Positions 43,495-56,127 of a DNA stretch of 64,000 bases are shown piece after piece. Within the stretch, counting starts at the first letter, position 1. Every line of letters begins with the position of its first letter. Below the pieces are notes generated by a model, which was not told the DNA's origin, searched no databases, and was given only the letters and a program-made list of their open reading frames with translations. Source of the stretch: Gyrodactylus bullatarudis (lineage: Eukaryota; Platyhelminthes; Monogenea; Gyrodactylidea; Gyrodactylidae); NCBI GenBank assembly GCA_012064415.1, contig SSNU01000063.1:221456-285455 (forward strand), in the 5' to 3' direction. A program made the translations under genes and the position numbers.

Positions 43495-46157
43495 CTATGA
43501 ACTGACTAATTCATGATTGTAGACATTGATAACACAATTTGATAACCCAGTAGCAAGGTATGGTTTATTCTTGTGTAAGGAGATTGATAGATTTGTTCGG
43601 TCACCAGTGAGTTGATTGCTACTTTTGACAATACTTTTATTGAAGTTGACTAGTTTAAACCAATTTTTGTCGTCGCAATAAACTAAATTGAGACCAGTAC
43701 TACTCATATCAATATCAGTAATAGCATTAGCTGAATCATAACGGGAGATTTGACCATTCGAATAATCTTGAAGGGATCCAAGATCTTTAAAACTATCCAA
43801 GAGTTCTGTTTTAAATTGTGATACGATTTTGCTAAGATCAATCAATCTCAAAAAGCCATCCTCATGTCCCAAGACAAGATTTGTGATAGCTATAGGTGAC
43901 TGGAAGGCCATACAGTGAATTCCAACTCGTGACCAATGAGTTCCAAGAGAATCATTAGGCATTGTTTTATTTTCTGAATCTTGATCTTCTTGACTAATTG
44001 GAAATGGTTGAATGATAGTAAGGGAACTTGTGTGATTCACATCAACAATAATAAGGTAACCTTTGGTTGTCGAAATAATAACGAATATACTCTCAGAAGG
44101 AACAGAGTTCTTTGGAAAGTAGTAATCTGGGATAAATATCACTGAAGAAGGACGTCCAACAGTATTGATACCATCTGAATAGATGAAATTGAAATAATGA
44201 ATGAATAATTAATTTGTTAAATCTATCGACTAGTCTTGGTTGTGTATTTTTTTAAATAACAAAACATATGAGACTTACTTTTGGAGCAAATTTCTGAAAT
44301 GTCCAAACTAGCTCTGGGCGTAGAGATGGTTTCCTCTGAGCTATTTTGATCAATATTCCAAAAGTTGACTTTACCCAGGGCATTCGCTGTAACAAAAAGT
44401 TCCCCAGAAGGATGAACGTCCATTGCCCATATTGGTGTTTGACAGTTATCTTTAAATTAATGAAAAAGAGATAAATTAAATTAATCTAAAAATTACAAAG
44501 ATCTTACTAAATAAAAAATACTCACCATGGAAAATGGGACCTTGTTCCTTATTCTCGAATTGGCTATTGTCTTCGTCATCAGAGATTTTGGGATATCTCC
44601 ATGATCTAACTTTACCATCAAGGCCACAGGACAAGAAAAGAAGAGGATTTTTATCTGAGCTTTCTCCACCATTCTCCTTTTGACTAGTAGTGGGAATGAT
44701 ACAAAGACGAAGAACAGGACCAAGATGACCACGGAATATAAATTTTGGTTCAACTTCATTCTCGAGATTATCCTTGTCTACATCGTTGTGGAGAAATTCT
44801 GACATGAAACCTTTGGTTTGATTGACGTCGCCAGAGAGATCCCATAAAATGATGGTACCATCATCGCTGGCAGAAATGAGACTGAAATTATCATTGAGGA
44901 ATTTGACACTTCGGATAGAATCATAATGTCCTTTACAAACAAATTTCAGAGGATTCTTTCGTTGAGACTCGAGATTTTGTTGTTTTTTCAAAAAGTTTGA
45001 AGAGTCTTGCTCACTACTGGATAGATCAGAGCCCATTATGTCATTTTTGAAATGTTCTATAGAGTTATTATCCATATCATTCGATTTTTCTCCATCTTCC
45101 GTGTTCAAATTATTTTCGACAACTGAAATTCTATTCAAATCTCCTAGCTCGTAGTTGTTCAATAAATCCATACCAGAACGATTCTGAAAATTATCTGATT
45201 TTTTATTGTAGGAATGATCATTTTCTTGGCCAATATTTTTGGATGCGTCTCCGTCATCTTGTCGATTCTTGTTTAATTCATCTACACCAACAGCTAAGAG
45301 CTCTATTAACTCCTAAAAGAATGATATGTTTTATAATATTATTTGGGTAGGATACGATATAAAAACTAAAAAAATCATGACTTTTTTCTAATATAAACTT
45401 TAGAAGGGTTAATACAAATAATTTATTTATTAAAGCAGTAAAACTTTTAATTAGTAATACTTATGAGATTTTTGAAAAGACTCACACTAAGTTCCCCATT
45501 CTTGACAACTTTATTGCCAATTCTACCCGAGGATGAAGTGATCTGATTAAAATTTTTTACAAGAGCAGAATTTTTATCAAGTTCATTGTCTAGATTATCC
45601 AGTGTACGGAGGGCACTTTCTTCTGAATCAGAACCAAGAGAATTCATAAAGAGCTGTTTCATTTTGGGCTGGGATTTGTCCAAATAAGTATCTGTACATT
45701 TTACTTCGTTAAGAATCTGCAGAAGCCGTTCTCGACTACTTCGCCATTTTGTATTATATTCCACTGTTTTAGAGTTTTCAGCAGCTAGTTTTTGAGCAGG
45801 ACTAAGTATTTCAGGTTGTTTGTTGTGGTTTATTTTTTGAAGAGGAAGATTTTCATTACCTTCGAATTTAGTTGCTTGACTACGGTTTCTCTCTTGTTTA
45901 AGAGCAAATTCAAGCATTTTAATTCTTCGGACAAGATCTTTCTTTAATTTTTCTTGACCTTGTCTTTCGCCTTGGAAGAAAGCTAGTTGTGCTTGAAGTT
46001 CTGTTTTCTCCAACTCCCATTTTGAGCGTTGACTTTCAATTTTTATCAATTCAAGTTGAAGGAAATGAATGACTCCCTCTATGGTGTAATTGGAAACATT
46101 TTGGTTTATAGAGCCCGGATCATTACCATTCACTGAGGCGTTTTGAGCATCATCCAT
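43495..46157 (-). CDS. STRN: Striatin, STRIPAK scaffold
   Basis: Four exons (46157-45486, 45312-44526, 44449-44279, 44174-43495) with introns of 173, 76 and 104 nt join in frame to 769 residues, matching vertebrate striatins (about 780). Residues 24-90 are the hallmark N-terminus: YTIEGVIHFLQ, then LQAQLAFFQGERQGQ and LKKDLVRRIKMLEFALKQER (caveolin-binding/coiled-coil region that binds PP2A A/C). Acidic linker sequence follows. From about residue 349 come WD40 repeats (CKGHYDSIRSVKFL, ASDDGTIILWDL, FRGHLGPVLRL, then PIWAMDVHPSGELFVTA with VNFWN, and later ITDIDMSSTGLNLVYCDD). Striatin scaffolds the PP2A-kinase STRIPAK complex acting on Hippo signalling. The start is the ATG at 46157; no upstream in-frame ATG is needed. 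Confidence 0.95.
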
Positions 46158-46261
46158 GAATAAATTTGTATTAAAACTTTGAAAAATTCCGCGAAAAAAC
46201 TTTGTGTCAGGCACAATTATAGTTGGTTTGTTTTATTAATAATTTTAAATTTTTCAATTTG
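46158..46261. promoter_or_regulatory. 104-bp shared intergenic region of STRN and PREB
   Basis: Only 104 bp separate the divergent start codons, so both promoters and 5' UTRs must fit here or overlap the coding sequence. No specific element is identifiable. Confidence 0.55.
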
Positions 46262-48635
46262 ATGACTCAAGTTAATGATATCTCGTGCCATTTTGACTAT
46301 CCTATCTACTGTATAAAGGCAATCAATGAAGCCAAGTGTGTTATATCCGGTGGTGGAGGATCAGCGAAAACTGGCGTAGCAAATATTATTGATGTTGTGG
46401 ATTTTCATCGTCATTCATTGCCAAAAACAATTAAAGATTTCACTGCCTCCATTTCCCAAGTTAATTATATTTTCCATAACTGAATTTATTAGAATTCTAA
46501 AAGTTTAGATACAGATCCAAATGCTGTTATGAGGTTCATAGTTCTCAACTCGTTTGTAACTGAGAAGAACAAATCAGTGGCACGTATAGCGACGCTGGAA
46601 GGATCCAAAGTCGTTAATTATACCATAACATCAGATTTGCTTGATCAGAGTAAAACTGATTTTAAAAAAGTAACTGAACTTGATCTTCATGAAGATTTGT
46701 GCAGCATTGCCGTGTCCAGTTTCTTGAAAAGCCGTTATTTGGCAGTTGGATCAACTGGAGGAGTCATTTTTATCCTTGAAATCAATAGTATTGGATTCAA
46801 TCTTCTTCACAAAATTCCCATAAAACTAACTGAAAAGGCTTGTGTTACAAACTTGGACTTTGCTCCTAGCAATCATAAGATAACATCTACTCCAACATTA
46901 TTCGTTTCACTTTGCGATAGACCTGACGGAACATGTTTGAGGTTTTATTCTATTTGCAAAACAAAAAAAGTTAATAGCCTAGTACACGAGATTGATGTCA
47001 AGTCCACAAATGCTTTTCAAGTTAGTTAATTAATTTATAAATATTTTCTCAAAAAACACAAATAATTATAGCCAAGACGTCTAAATAGGTTGATTTCAAA
47101 ATTACTCAATTTTTTTAGTATCACCAAAAACTGAATCTCAAAAATGACGCTGGTCTTCGTTTCAAGCATTGTGAGTATCTTGACCTAATAAATGAGACGA
47201 TTGTCTCAAAATCTGAGAATGAAATCACTTTGAAATTTGACACTCATTTAATTGCAACAATAATGCCGATTCGTTATACTGTGAAGGGTACAAAAAGTAC
47301 TCTTAGTATATGGCAGGTTCGATATGAAGGCAAATTCGAATTACTTTCCAAAGAAACAAAGAATAATAATAGTGATAGTAATAAAACTTTGAACTGCATT
47401 GATGTCGAGAATGTTCAATCCATTTGTGCCTGTGAGATTGACATGGCTCTTGGCCAAATTCCATCTTGTCTGGCGACAAAGAGTAGCAATTCAATGTGCC
47501 TCATATCTGTAGGTTCTATGGAAGGACACATTTATGTTTACTTGTGAGTAGTAATGAAACTAATTAATTCTAAAATATTTATCCATCACTAATTTTTTTC
47601 TCAAAATATTCAGTTTTATTTATCTGTTCTCTAGCATACATAAAATATAATTTTTCAATAATAAATAAAATACATGTATATTAGAGTAGGCCAAATTTTT
47701 GAACTTTTTCTAGCCTTAATCTCATTTTGAAGATAATCGAAAATTTTCTCCTATAAAACTATTCGTTTTCGAGTTTGTTCTGATATTCAAAATCTCAATT
47801 GAAAATGCGAATTTTTGAACACGCGCCGTGATTTTTTCAATGAATCTTACTACAAGTAAGGACAAGATTAAGCTTTTTGAATAGTTTTTGCATTATTCTG
47901 AATAAAAATAGGACTTATTGTAAAAATTGAGTCTTTTTTCACATGTTGAAAGAAAATTAGGCAATTATACTGATTTTAGGTAAAATGGGATTTTTGTATA
48001 TCAGAACATGAAAAATTTTCATGGTTGAAACATCAATTTTTGATTAAGGCATAGAACATTGATTCATGATGGAATCTGTAATCTTTAATAAATATTAGTA
48101 AAAGTAACTTGAATTGGAAAATAACTAACCGTTAAAGGCCTTTCTAGACTTACTTATATTTATTTAATGAGATGTTCTTTTCTGCATTTATGTTATCTAA
48201 AGTAAAGTACAAGTTTTGAATATTACATTAAATATATAATACTAAAATTAATTTAATATCAAAAGATTTTTGCCTCAAAACAAGTCGCTGACCTGTGTTT
48301 ACACTAAGCAAAAGGCACACTCCATATTTGTAACTTCACTCGATTTTTTACCCGAACGACGGCCTATCAAAGATCAAGCAAAAATCTCTCCCCTCATCGA
48401 TCAAAGATTGGTTCATTTTGAATTGGCATCTGTCAGTGCAGATCAAGAAGTTAAATGGCATTCCGGTCCGACCCTTACAACTGTTAGTGATGCAAGTTAT
48501 TTCGATGGAGCTCTCTTGGATCACAGGAAACGGTGCACGATCAAATCATTTTTGTCTACTGCCTATTTTATTCTCTTTCTGATAGCTCCATTAATTTTAA
48601 TTCTTTTAGAAAAGACATTAAACTCATTATTTTGA
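46262..48635 (+). CDS. PREB: PREB/SEC12, Sar1 exchange factor
   Basis: Exons 46262-46459, 46493-47020, 47119-47543 and 48266-48635 (introns 33, 98 and 722 nt) give about 506 residues. The N-terminal blade FDYPIYCIKAINEAKCVISGGGG with SAKTGVANII carries the GGGGxxKTGxxN signature of the SEC12/PREB beta-propeller (K-loop region). Later blades include LAVGSTGGVIFILE and TCLRFYSICK. The last exon has AHSIFVTSLDFLPERRP, then ELASVSADQEVKWHSG, and one membrane-spanning segment (FLSTAYFILFLIAPLILIL) ending in a short luminal tail, the expected type II topology. It activates Sar1 at the ER to start COPII budding. The first donor is GTTAAT. It is longer than vertebrate PREB (about 417), largely through Lys/Asn/Ser-rich loop insertions. 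Confidence 0.93.
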
Positions 48636-50340
48636 TAGTTTATTTTTTCCAATTTAATTTTCTTATCTTTAAGCATATGTGTGATGAATAAAGATTTTTG
48701 AAATAATTACAGTATATTTTTCATGCGACTTATTCTTTTTATTTCGAGAATTCATAATCGATCAATCTGAGAGCTCGAAGAACTCTTGAAGACCTGTAGC
48801 GATCACAGGATACTGAAATAGTTGGAGAATTGGTAATATTCACTGAAGAACCAAAAAAATTGAAATTTCTCATTTCAAAACCATGCCTTTTACAGCTGTT
48901 AATGGTATTGAGAGAAATCCTGATTGTGAATAAGTTTCTTTTTTAGTTGATGTTAAAGATAAGACGTGATTGGTTCTGATGCCAAGCAAACGCTGGTTTA
49001 TCGAGTGAAGGCAAGCAGGTATTGAGTACTTTTCGACCTGAACAGCATGATGGTACAGGAGTTCTCTCGACGCAGAATCATCCCACGCTGAGAAGGAGTA
49101 TCAGATTTAGACTAACCTCATTGCGTATCGGCTGGCAATGATAGCATCAATCAAAAAGTGAGCTTATGATTTCACAGGATGATGATGCCGAAGCAATCAT
49201 GACACTTGTCAACTCCTGAAAACGCGAAAGTCATACTCCTGAAAATATACTGAAGCATACTGTAGCATAATAATAAGCAGGTAGCTCTCGTTGAAGCTGG
49301 GGCCGTCCCCACAGAAAAGTATAATATTCTCAAGAACGCATTCATCAGGAAAGCAGACTTAAAAGAAGATTCGAAGACATCTGAATATGAGCAGACATAC
49401 TAAGAAAGTTTTAGCTTCCAATTTGGAAGACCTAATCATCAAAAGGGTGAGGTCAAACCTTTAAAATCTGTTGATCCCCTTAGCCCATCTATACCATTCG
49501 TAGATTTAGAAGAGTTCTTCGGAAAAGGCTAAGTCTTAATGTGCAGAAATGGCCATTGGCCACCAAAGCATCAATAATATGGGTCAAATCACGGTCTTGC
49601 AATGCTGAATTTGATATATATTTGATCCAGATTTCTTAATTCCTCAAAGTTAAGATAGACCTACATACTTTAGTGCGAGCGCCAAGATTAAATACAAAGT
49701 ATTTTATTGAGACGAAAATTATTCAGTCGGAACCGAAGCTAAATGACCCCTTGTCCAAAGAAATTAGAGCATAATATCGGAAGCATTAATTTCTGAGATC
49801 ATGATTTCATAGGAGGATTCGAGGATGTTATCCAAAATTTCATATTATGAGAAGCTTAGAAAAAGAATTTATTCGAATGAAAAATGAATTTGTCGAAGGC
49901 TTTGTTCCTAAAACGAGCTTAATGAGTGGAAAGACGAGTACTGTACTCGGAGTACAGCTGATCGCCGATTTTATTTCAAAACAATAATCATTTAAAATAA
50001 TTGATGCAAAATTGAAGGCCAAAACCGATGAAGTTCAAACGATACGACGAACCTTTCAAATTTGTTAAAATTTGCTGATTTAGTTAGAGACAGTGTTATA
50101 GCAGCTTAAATGCCAGCCAATCGGAATGCGTCAACAAATGATGAAAACAAAGTGCTGTTATGGGTGAGGATCCTATACCAGTTCAAGGAAATTATTAGTT
50201 CTGACGCGTTCTTGGAGTAAATACAGCAAAGGGGATTAATACGTGGTTGTCACAAATGCCTCCCCTTATCAACCACGATACTTTTCAGTTTCTTCTCGTA
50301 TCATCTTAATTGTATCGGAATTGATGACCTCAAAATTACT
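48636..50340. other. Degenerate, compositionally distinct stretch
   Basis: Less AT-rich than the flanks, with scattered coding-like snatches in several frames broken by many stops (for example one near 49675-49790 and one near 49405-49540). It contains the inverted copy of the TTCTTCGGACTAGG repeat (about 49715-49790). I read it as old transposon debris, perhaps belonging to the LTR element on its right. No gene can be assigned. Confidence 0.4.
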
Positions 50341-50354
50341 TTTGTTGTTATCGT

Positions 50355-50609
50355 CTAATCAATCAGAATATTTACCTGGTATTTCTTTTTATTGCCATTT
50401 AACCCACTGAAGACACCTTTTGAAGACACACACCATTTAAGCAACTCATTATTACACATCTGTTGAGATCGTTTCAACATTCTTAACAATTCATTGATGA
50501 TTCGGTCTTTCATCTCTTCTGGTAGGACACTAGCGGCTTGAATTGCGTCACCCTTGGCTTTTGTGGGACCTGGGGGAGGAATTGTATCATTAGTAAATTG
50601 TTCTGCCAT
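50355..50609 (-). pseudogene. Putative gag start of a Gypsy-type element
   Basis: 84 residues beginning MAEQFTNDTIPPPGP, with a helical segment (EEMKDRIINELLRMLKRSQ) and a Cys-containing LLKWCVSSKG. It starts 33 bp after a candidate LTR end and a TGGCAGTC sequence that could be a tRNA primer-binding site, the position expected for gag. It stops after KKYQVNILID, and the following sequence continues only in broken frames. It could alternatively be a host exon (there is a CAG|GTAAAT donor-like site), but the context favours a second, truncated element copy downstream of the pol. Confidence 0.4.
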
Positions 50610-50641
50610 GATATCAATTCGAAATCAAAAAGACTGCCAAA

Positions 50642-50753
50642 TGCTTCGGCGTGTTTTTAAACAATTTTATTTATTTATATTTACTTTTGTTTTATTCTCT
50701 CCCCACTCTTTGCTTATTTACTTTTATTCATTAATTTTACTAAGATCACTACA
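50642..50753 (-). repeat. Candidate short LTR (112 bp)
   Basis: On the minus strand the pol stop is followed by a purine-rich tract AAAAGAGAGGGAAA (polypurine tract, 50754-50767) and then TGTAGTGATC..., ending GAAGCA. TG...CA ends, the polypurine tract on one side and TGGCAGTC on the other fit an LTR. Very short LTRs are known in the Mag group of Gypsy elements. No second LTR copy was found in the window, so boundaries are inferred. Confidence 0.45.
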
Positions 50754-50793
50754 TTTCCCTCTCTTTTATGCGGAGCATCCGGGCTCGGGCCGC

Positions 50794-53362
50794 TCAAAGA
50801 GGAGTGTAAATAAAATCAGAATCTTTTGTGTCTTTTCGCACTCGCTGAGGGCGTGTATGAAACTGCTTATTTAGATCTTCATCCGGAATCTCACGGATTT
50901 GATCTTCAACCAATTGATTGAAATTGTCGTCATTAGCTTCAGGTTCATCGAGTAGACCTCTATGTGAACCGTCTGCAACTAAATCAATGGTTTGCTGATT
51001 TGGGTTGACCCCTTCCACTTCGGTATTTCCTAATATTGGGAACACCTCCGCTTTATCGTCAATAGCTTGACATAATTCTCTAAAAGGTTTCAAACGATCA
51101 ATGCTGACCGTGTATTCTTGACCTTTTTTCATAACTTTAAATTCCTTACTATCTCGGCTTAGGACCACAAACGGTCCATCGTACCGTTTAAACTTCATGC
51201 CATCAACGACATCATTTCTGATGAGTACTCTTGGAGCGCTCATTAGACTTTTAGGAATATAAGTACGAATCTTGTTCTCTCTTCTTTCCGGCAAGTTTAC
51301 CTTTCTGATAATTTTGAACAAACTTTCAGTCTGGTAACTTAACGGAATTACTGGTTTGTCATCTTCCACCAATAGATCAGTGGGTAATCTTACATCTCTA
51401 CTGAACATTCTCTCGGCTAGAGTATGATCAGTGTATGGTGTGTTGTTTATCATCAGTTCGATAAACGAAAGAGCTTCATACCAATCTGCACATTACAGTA
51501 TCTCTCAACACTCGATGGATCCTTTCTACAATACCATACTCTGTGGATATACCGTAGTATATCGGTGCTCAATATTATACTCGTTCAGAGTTTCCGTGAA
51601 TTTCTTAGACATAAAATTACTACCCCTGTCGGTGGTAATAATACTCGGAAAACCCTTAATCTTAAAACAACGTCTCACTAATGTGTCCAACACAACAGAC
51701 GTAGTTTCTTGAGTTATTGGTTCAAACTGGCAATGCCTCGTCCGTCTGTCTATGATGGATAATATTTTGCTATATCCGTGGGACGGACGCATTGTTATCA
51801 CGTCAATGTGTACGTGCTCAAAATTGTCTTTTGGCTCGACAAAAACACCAATTTCGGACTTAGTATGATATTGGATTTTGCTTTTCTGACAAATAGGACA
51901 ACTCAATACCCATTCTTTTATGTCAGTGAACATACGATTCCATACCACTCTTTTACTGATTAAATTTCTGGTCCCTCTTATGCCAGGATGAGACAAATCA
52001 TGATAGTGTTTAAATACTTCATATCTCATTTCCTTAGGGATCACTGGTCGGGAAACACCATTCAGTTTATTACAAAATAATTGAACGAATTCTCCTTTCG
52101 GTGTAACTTTCGAACTGGAGCTTCTGTAATTTATGCAGATCTAATCGCTCGATCTTACATAAGGCAGCTATCTCTCTAGGTTCTAAACAATTAGAACACA
52201 GCAATTTCTGGTCGATCGGCTGACGGGATAATAACAACGTTTGCTTCACCCTTTACATGGTATATTTTGGACACAAACTGTCCAATATATTCTAATTTGC
52301 GGGCTACGACATCGCTACGCATGTCCAGATTATTCCATTTCTGGAAAGACTGGGTTACAGTTTTATTATCACAATATACCTTTACCTGCCGGTGTCGTAT
52401 ATAGTGACTAAATTTCTTACATACCTCAAACACCCCTGTCAATTCCAAATTACATATGGGCTGCTTGGCTTCGCTAGGTCTTAATGTCCTAGAATAAAAG
52501 GAAATCAGGCGTGGCCCTTTTTCTGTATTCTGTTGAAGGACTGCTCCTATTCCAAGCGTCGAAGCGTCTGAATAGATCTCAAACTCTACACCTGGTTCGG
52601 GATATTTTAAAATCACCTTCTCAGTTATTAACAGTTTTAACAACTGTAGAGCTTTATTCTGTTCTTCATTCAACTCCAACGGACCATCTTTGGTTGTAAT
52701 GTGGAGGATGCTATCTCTTAATACCTTTTCGTGAATCGCCATGTTCTTTATAAACCGGCGGTAGAAATAGACTAATCCGAGGAAAGACATCAACTTCTTC
52801 TTGGTATTAGAAATTGGGAAGTTTTGGATCGATATGACTTTATCGTGTAAAGGTTCCAAACCTTCATCACTCAATCGATGTCCCAGAAAATCTACACTCT
52901 CTTTTAGAAATTCACACTTGGTTCTCTTGACTCTAACTTTGAATTTCGCTAGTCGCTTGAGCACCTGTTCAATCATCAGGATATTTTCATCTCGAGTATA
53001 TGACGCAATAATAATGTCGTCTACATATGCTAGTACATTGTCTAAACCTGATAAAGCAGTATCCATGACTCGTTGGAATGTGGCTCCAGCGTTCTTCAAT
53101 CCAAAAGGAGTTCCTGTATACTCAAACAGACCGAAACCTGTGTCTACAGCTGTCTTTTTCTGGTCTAATTCCTTAGCTTTAACTCGATGGTAAGCCTTAA
53201 ATTAAGCGTCTAATTTTGAATAGAATTTTCTGTTCGCAAAATGCAGGGTAGCATCTATCAAATTTGGGATAGGGTAATTGTCTTTCACAGTTAAATCATT
53301 TACCGCCCTATAATCACCACAAACTCTAATTTTAGTCGCACTAACTGCAACATCTAAAGCTT
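50794..53362 (-). pseudogene. Gypsy-type retrotransposon pol (RT-RNase H-integrase), broken
   Basis: Reading the minus strand: RT begins at about 53362 with SATKIRVCGDYRAVNDLTV, meets an in-frame TAA in KLDA*FKAYHRV (near 53205), then TPFGLKNAGATFQRVMD, the YVDD catalytic box, SFLGLVYFYRRFI and the RNase H domain (EIYSDASTLGIGAVLQ, VYCDNKTVTQSF) to about 52191. After frameshifts near 52050-52190 the integrase reads HYHDLSHPGIRGTRNLI...CPICQ (HHCC finger), HIDVITM and TTDRGSNF (two catalytic Asp); another break at about 51500 precedes a GPY/F-type C-terminus (YDGPFVVLSRDSKEFKV, SIDRLKPF) ending at 50794. Gag, protease and the first part of RT are missing. Non-functional as it stands. Confidence 0.88.
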
Positions 53363-53750
53363 AGATTCTAGAAAATTCCTCAGAAAATACAGTCAGTTAC
53401 GAAACTCATTAGCCACCCTTGTTCATGAAACTGCGATAAAATTTTCGATATATTTTTGGTCTATTCATGTTCTATTCCTACTAAGATAAATTGAATAACA
53501 TGCAAATTTTACCCTTGAAAACACAATTTAAACGGAAAACTAAATGCACTGATGAATTTTTCGTAAAATTTTGATATACTTGTATATTTTTCGCGGTATA
53601 TTACGCCCCAGTTTCTTCGGACTGGAGCGGAGTTTCGCAATCGACTGTACTTGGTTTACCGTCATCCCTATGAAATCTATTAATCTCCTGGAAAGCTCTA
53701 TCATTCGTGAAACTAGAGTTGTACTTTTTTAAAGAAAGTTGATTTTTTCC
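53363..53750. other. Spacer with dispersed repeat
   Basis: Includes the third copy of the TTTCTTCGGACTGGAGCGG block (about 53595-53650) next to the left end of the TIR-bounded RT unit. No gene. Confidence 0.45.
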
Positions 53751-53853
53751 AAATACAGGTGAGAACTGTATTTGGGGAGTGTAAAACTACACCTCCATTC
53801 ATTTGTGTACATTTGTGTATTTTCACAGTTTTTCAATGAATAAATAACTTGTC
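53751..53853. repeat. Left terminal inverted repeat of RT unit
   Basis: 103 bp, inverted partner at 56128-56230; the outer 23 bp form an 8-bp-stem hairpin. Confidence 0.88.
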
Positions 53854-54381
53854 GTTGTACTTTGAAGTAGGTCTATTAGATCATGGTATAAATTTTTGCC
53901 TAAAAATTTCAAAAAGAGATTTTCAGATCAATCGATAGAGAATTAAATTCTTCAGTATTCTTCAGTGAACATTGCTCCCTCCCCAAAGAATATAAAATAA
54001 ACCCTGAAATGGAAAAACTATTGTGTCCCCCTTACCATGTAAAAGATTGTGAAATGTTTATTCAGTCTATAATTATATAATTAATAATTATAATTACATG
54101 AGTAACATTCAGTCACACGTCATCTATGGATGAACACTTGGTTCCTAATTACACCTGTATGACTAATTAAAAATAAAATTACGAATTTCATCTCAAGTAA
54201 TTTTTGTGTCTTACTTATTTGAGCAAATTTTTATGAAACATTAAGAACTCATAACTTTTTTATTAAACAAAATAGAAATTTAATTTTTTCAGAAAACTAA
54301 AGCAAAAGTCAAACCTAATCTATGAATATATTTTTTGCAAAAAGTCCAGAACAGAAATACCAGGACCCTAATAGACCTACT

Positions 54382-55940
54382 TACTTACCTACCAGATCTT
54401 TTGTACTGAAATCAATAATTTTTTCAAAAACTCTTTCAATCAATTTGAAAATATTAACCCTATTATTATAAATTCGCCCACCTCCCCTTGCATAACACTC
54501 TCAGATCTAAATATTATATTTTCCAACTGTAAAAACATCAACAGACTGGACTCTCACTACAACTCACTCTATCTATTATCTAAACTCTCTCCCTCCTTCC
54601 TAATTTTATTATGTAATTTCCTCAACCACTGTATCTCCAATGGTTTCATCCCTGACGACTGGTTAATTGTCAAAATCACCCCTATCCCCAAATCTAAGAA
54701 TTATTCTTCCCTCAGCGACCTTAGGCCAATATCCTCACTGAATATCTTCCTTGCGATTCTCGATCGCTTTCTCACTAATGAAGTATCTAACAGTCTACCC
54801 AAACCGTTTCCCGACAAATCTCAACATGGCTTTTTACCTGGGAAAAACACGTCAAGTAACATGTTGGCCTTCATGAACTATTCCATTCCCCTTTTAAAAT
54901 CCGACTATTACATCATTATTCATTACCTTGATATCTCAAAGGCCTTCGACAAACTCAAATTCTCTTTCATCAAACAAAAACTTATATATTATAAAATTGA
55001 TCCCTATATTATTAACCTTATTATGTTTTTTCTCTGTAATAGAGTTCAATATGTTGAATTTAATAATACCACCAGTAGTCTAGAACGCATCAATTCGGGC
55101 GTTCCCCAAGGTTCCTCTATCGGTCCCCTTCTCTTCAATATTTGCTTCGCTGATATTCAGCTCCCAGAAGGTACTGAGGGTGCCCTCTTTAAATTTGCTG
55201 ACGACTTAAAGTTCGTCTTCAAGGTAAAAAATGCCTTAGATATAATAAAAATCAACCATAATTTCTCCCTTCTTAAAGATTCACTCGAGACCATGGGGCT
55301 CTATATAAATAGAGATAAATGCAAAATAATGCTCCCATCGGGCCTCCCTGCAACCCTCATTGAATCGCTTCTACTTCCTGGAGAAATAGTCTCCTTTACT
55401 TCCGATCTAGGTTTCGGTATTAACTCAAAACTAAAAATTAATCCCTTCTCAAACTTACCTAAAGTAAACTCCATGGTCATGGCAATACTTAAATTTTCAA
55501 AATCATTACCTTTAAGAATTAAGGCGTACAAGTCATTAGTGCTCACACACTTTGACTATATCTCACCTTTATTAATATACTTAACAAATGACCAAGCCAG
55601 AAAAATCGAAAAAATTCAAAGTAGATTTCTCTATTCTCTCTATCCCGAACTAAACTCATACAATGCTCGCATTTCGGCGTCTGGCCTCAATCCCTTATGG
55701 GTTCGCCGTTATGCGTTCATCATAAAAAAATTCTCCGAATCTTCAACTAAAATTGAACGATCCTACAATCTGAGAAATACGACCTATGAAAGTAACTATC
55801 TACTCATAACTTACAATAGACTTAATGAAAAGTATGACTTGTCAAATTGTGACAACCTCAACTCCATAAAATCTATTACTAAACATATTCGCTCTAAAAT
55901 TGACAACTCAAAATCTCTCCTATACCCTGATCTTCATTAA
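54382..55940 (+). CDS. Non-LTR reverse transcriptase (no endonuclease domain seen)
   Basis: The frame is open from a TAG just before 54382 to TAA at 55938-55940; the first ATG is at 54861, well inside the RT. Motifs in order: ITPIPKSKNYSSLSDLRPIS (RT1), FPDKSQHGFLPGKNTSSN (RT2a region), YLDISKAFDKL (catalytic Asp), NSGVPQGSSIGPLLFNI, the FADD catalytic box in LFKFADDLKFVF, then MGLYINRDKCKIM, followed by the LINE C-terminal HFDYISPLLIYLTND and RKIEKIQSRFLYSLYP. This is typical of jockey/CR1-like LINEs. No AP endonuclease or Gag-like frame precedes it within the inverted repeats, so the ORF is either 5'-truncated or starts without a standard ATG. No internal stop or frameshift. Confidence 0.85.
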
Positions 55941-56127
55941 GTAGAAGTAACCTAGTGATTTTCGATTTAATTTTTCAGATCAACTGCCAAAACTCAATTC
56001 ACTAAAAACTCATTCAAAATTCATGTTCGTCCTATCTTTAACAAACACGAGATCGATTAATGTCCTATTTTTATTTTTGTATTTATTTTTTCAATATAGA
56101 TTCTATTTCTACCAAAAAAAGTACAGT

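Noticed and set aside
46158..46261. Extended N-termini for striatin (from 46214) and PREB (from 46223)
   Set aside because: These begin at GTG or TTG codons and run into each other's leader; the ATGs at 46157 and 46262 directly precede the conserved domains.
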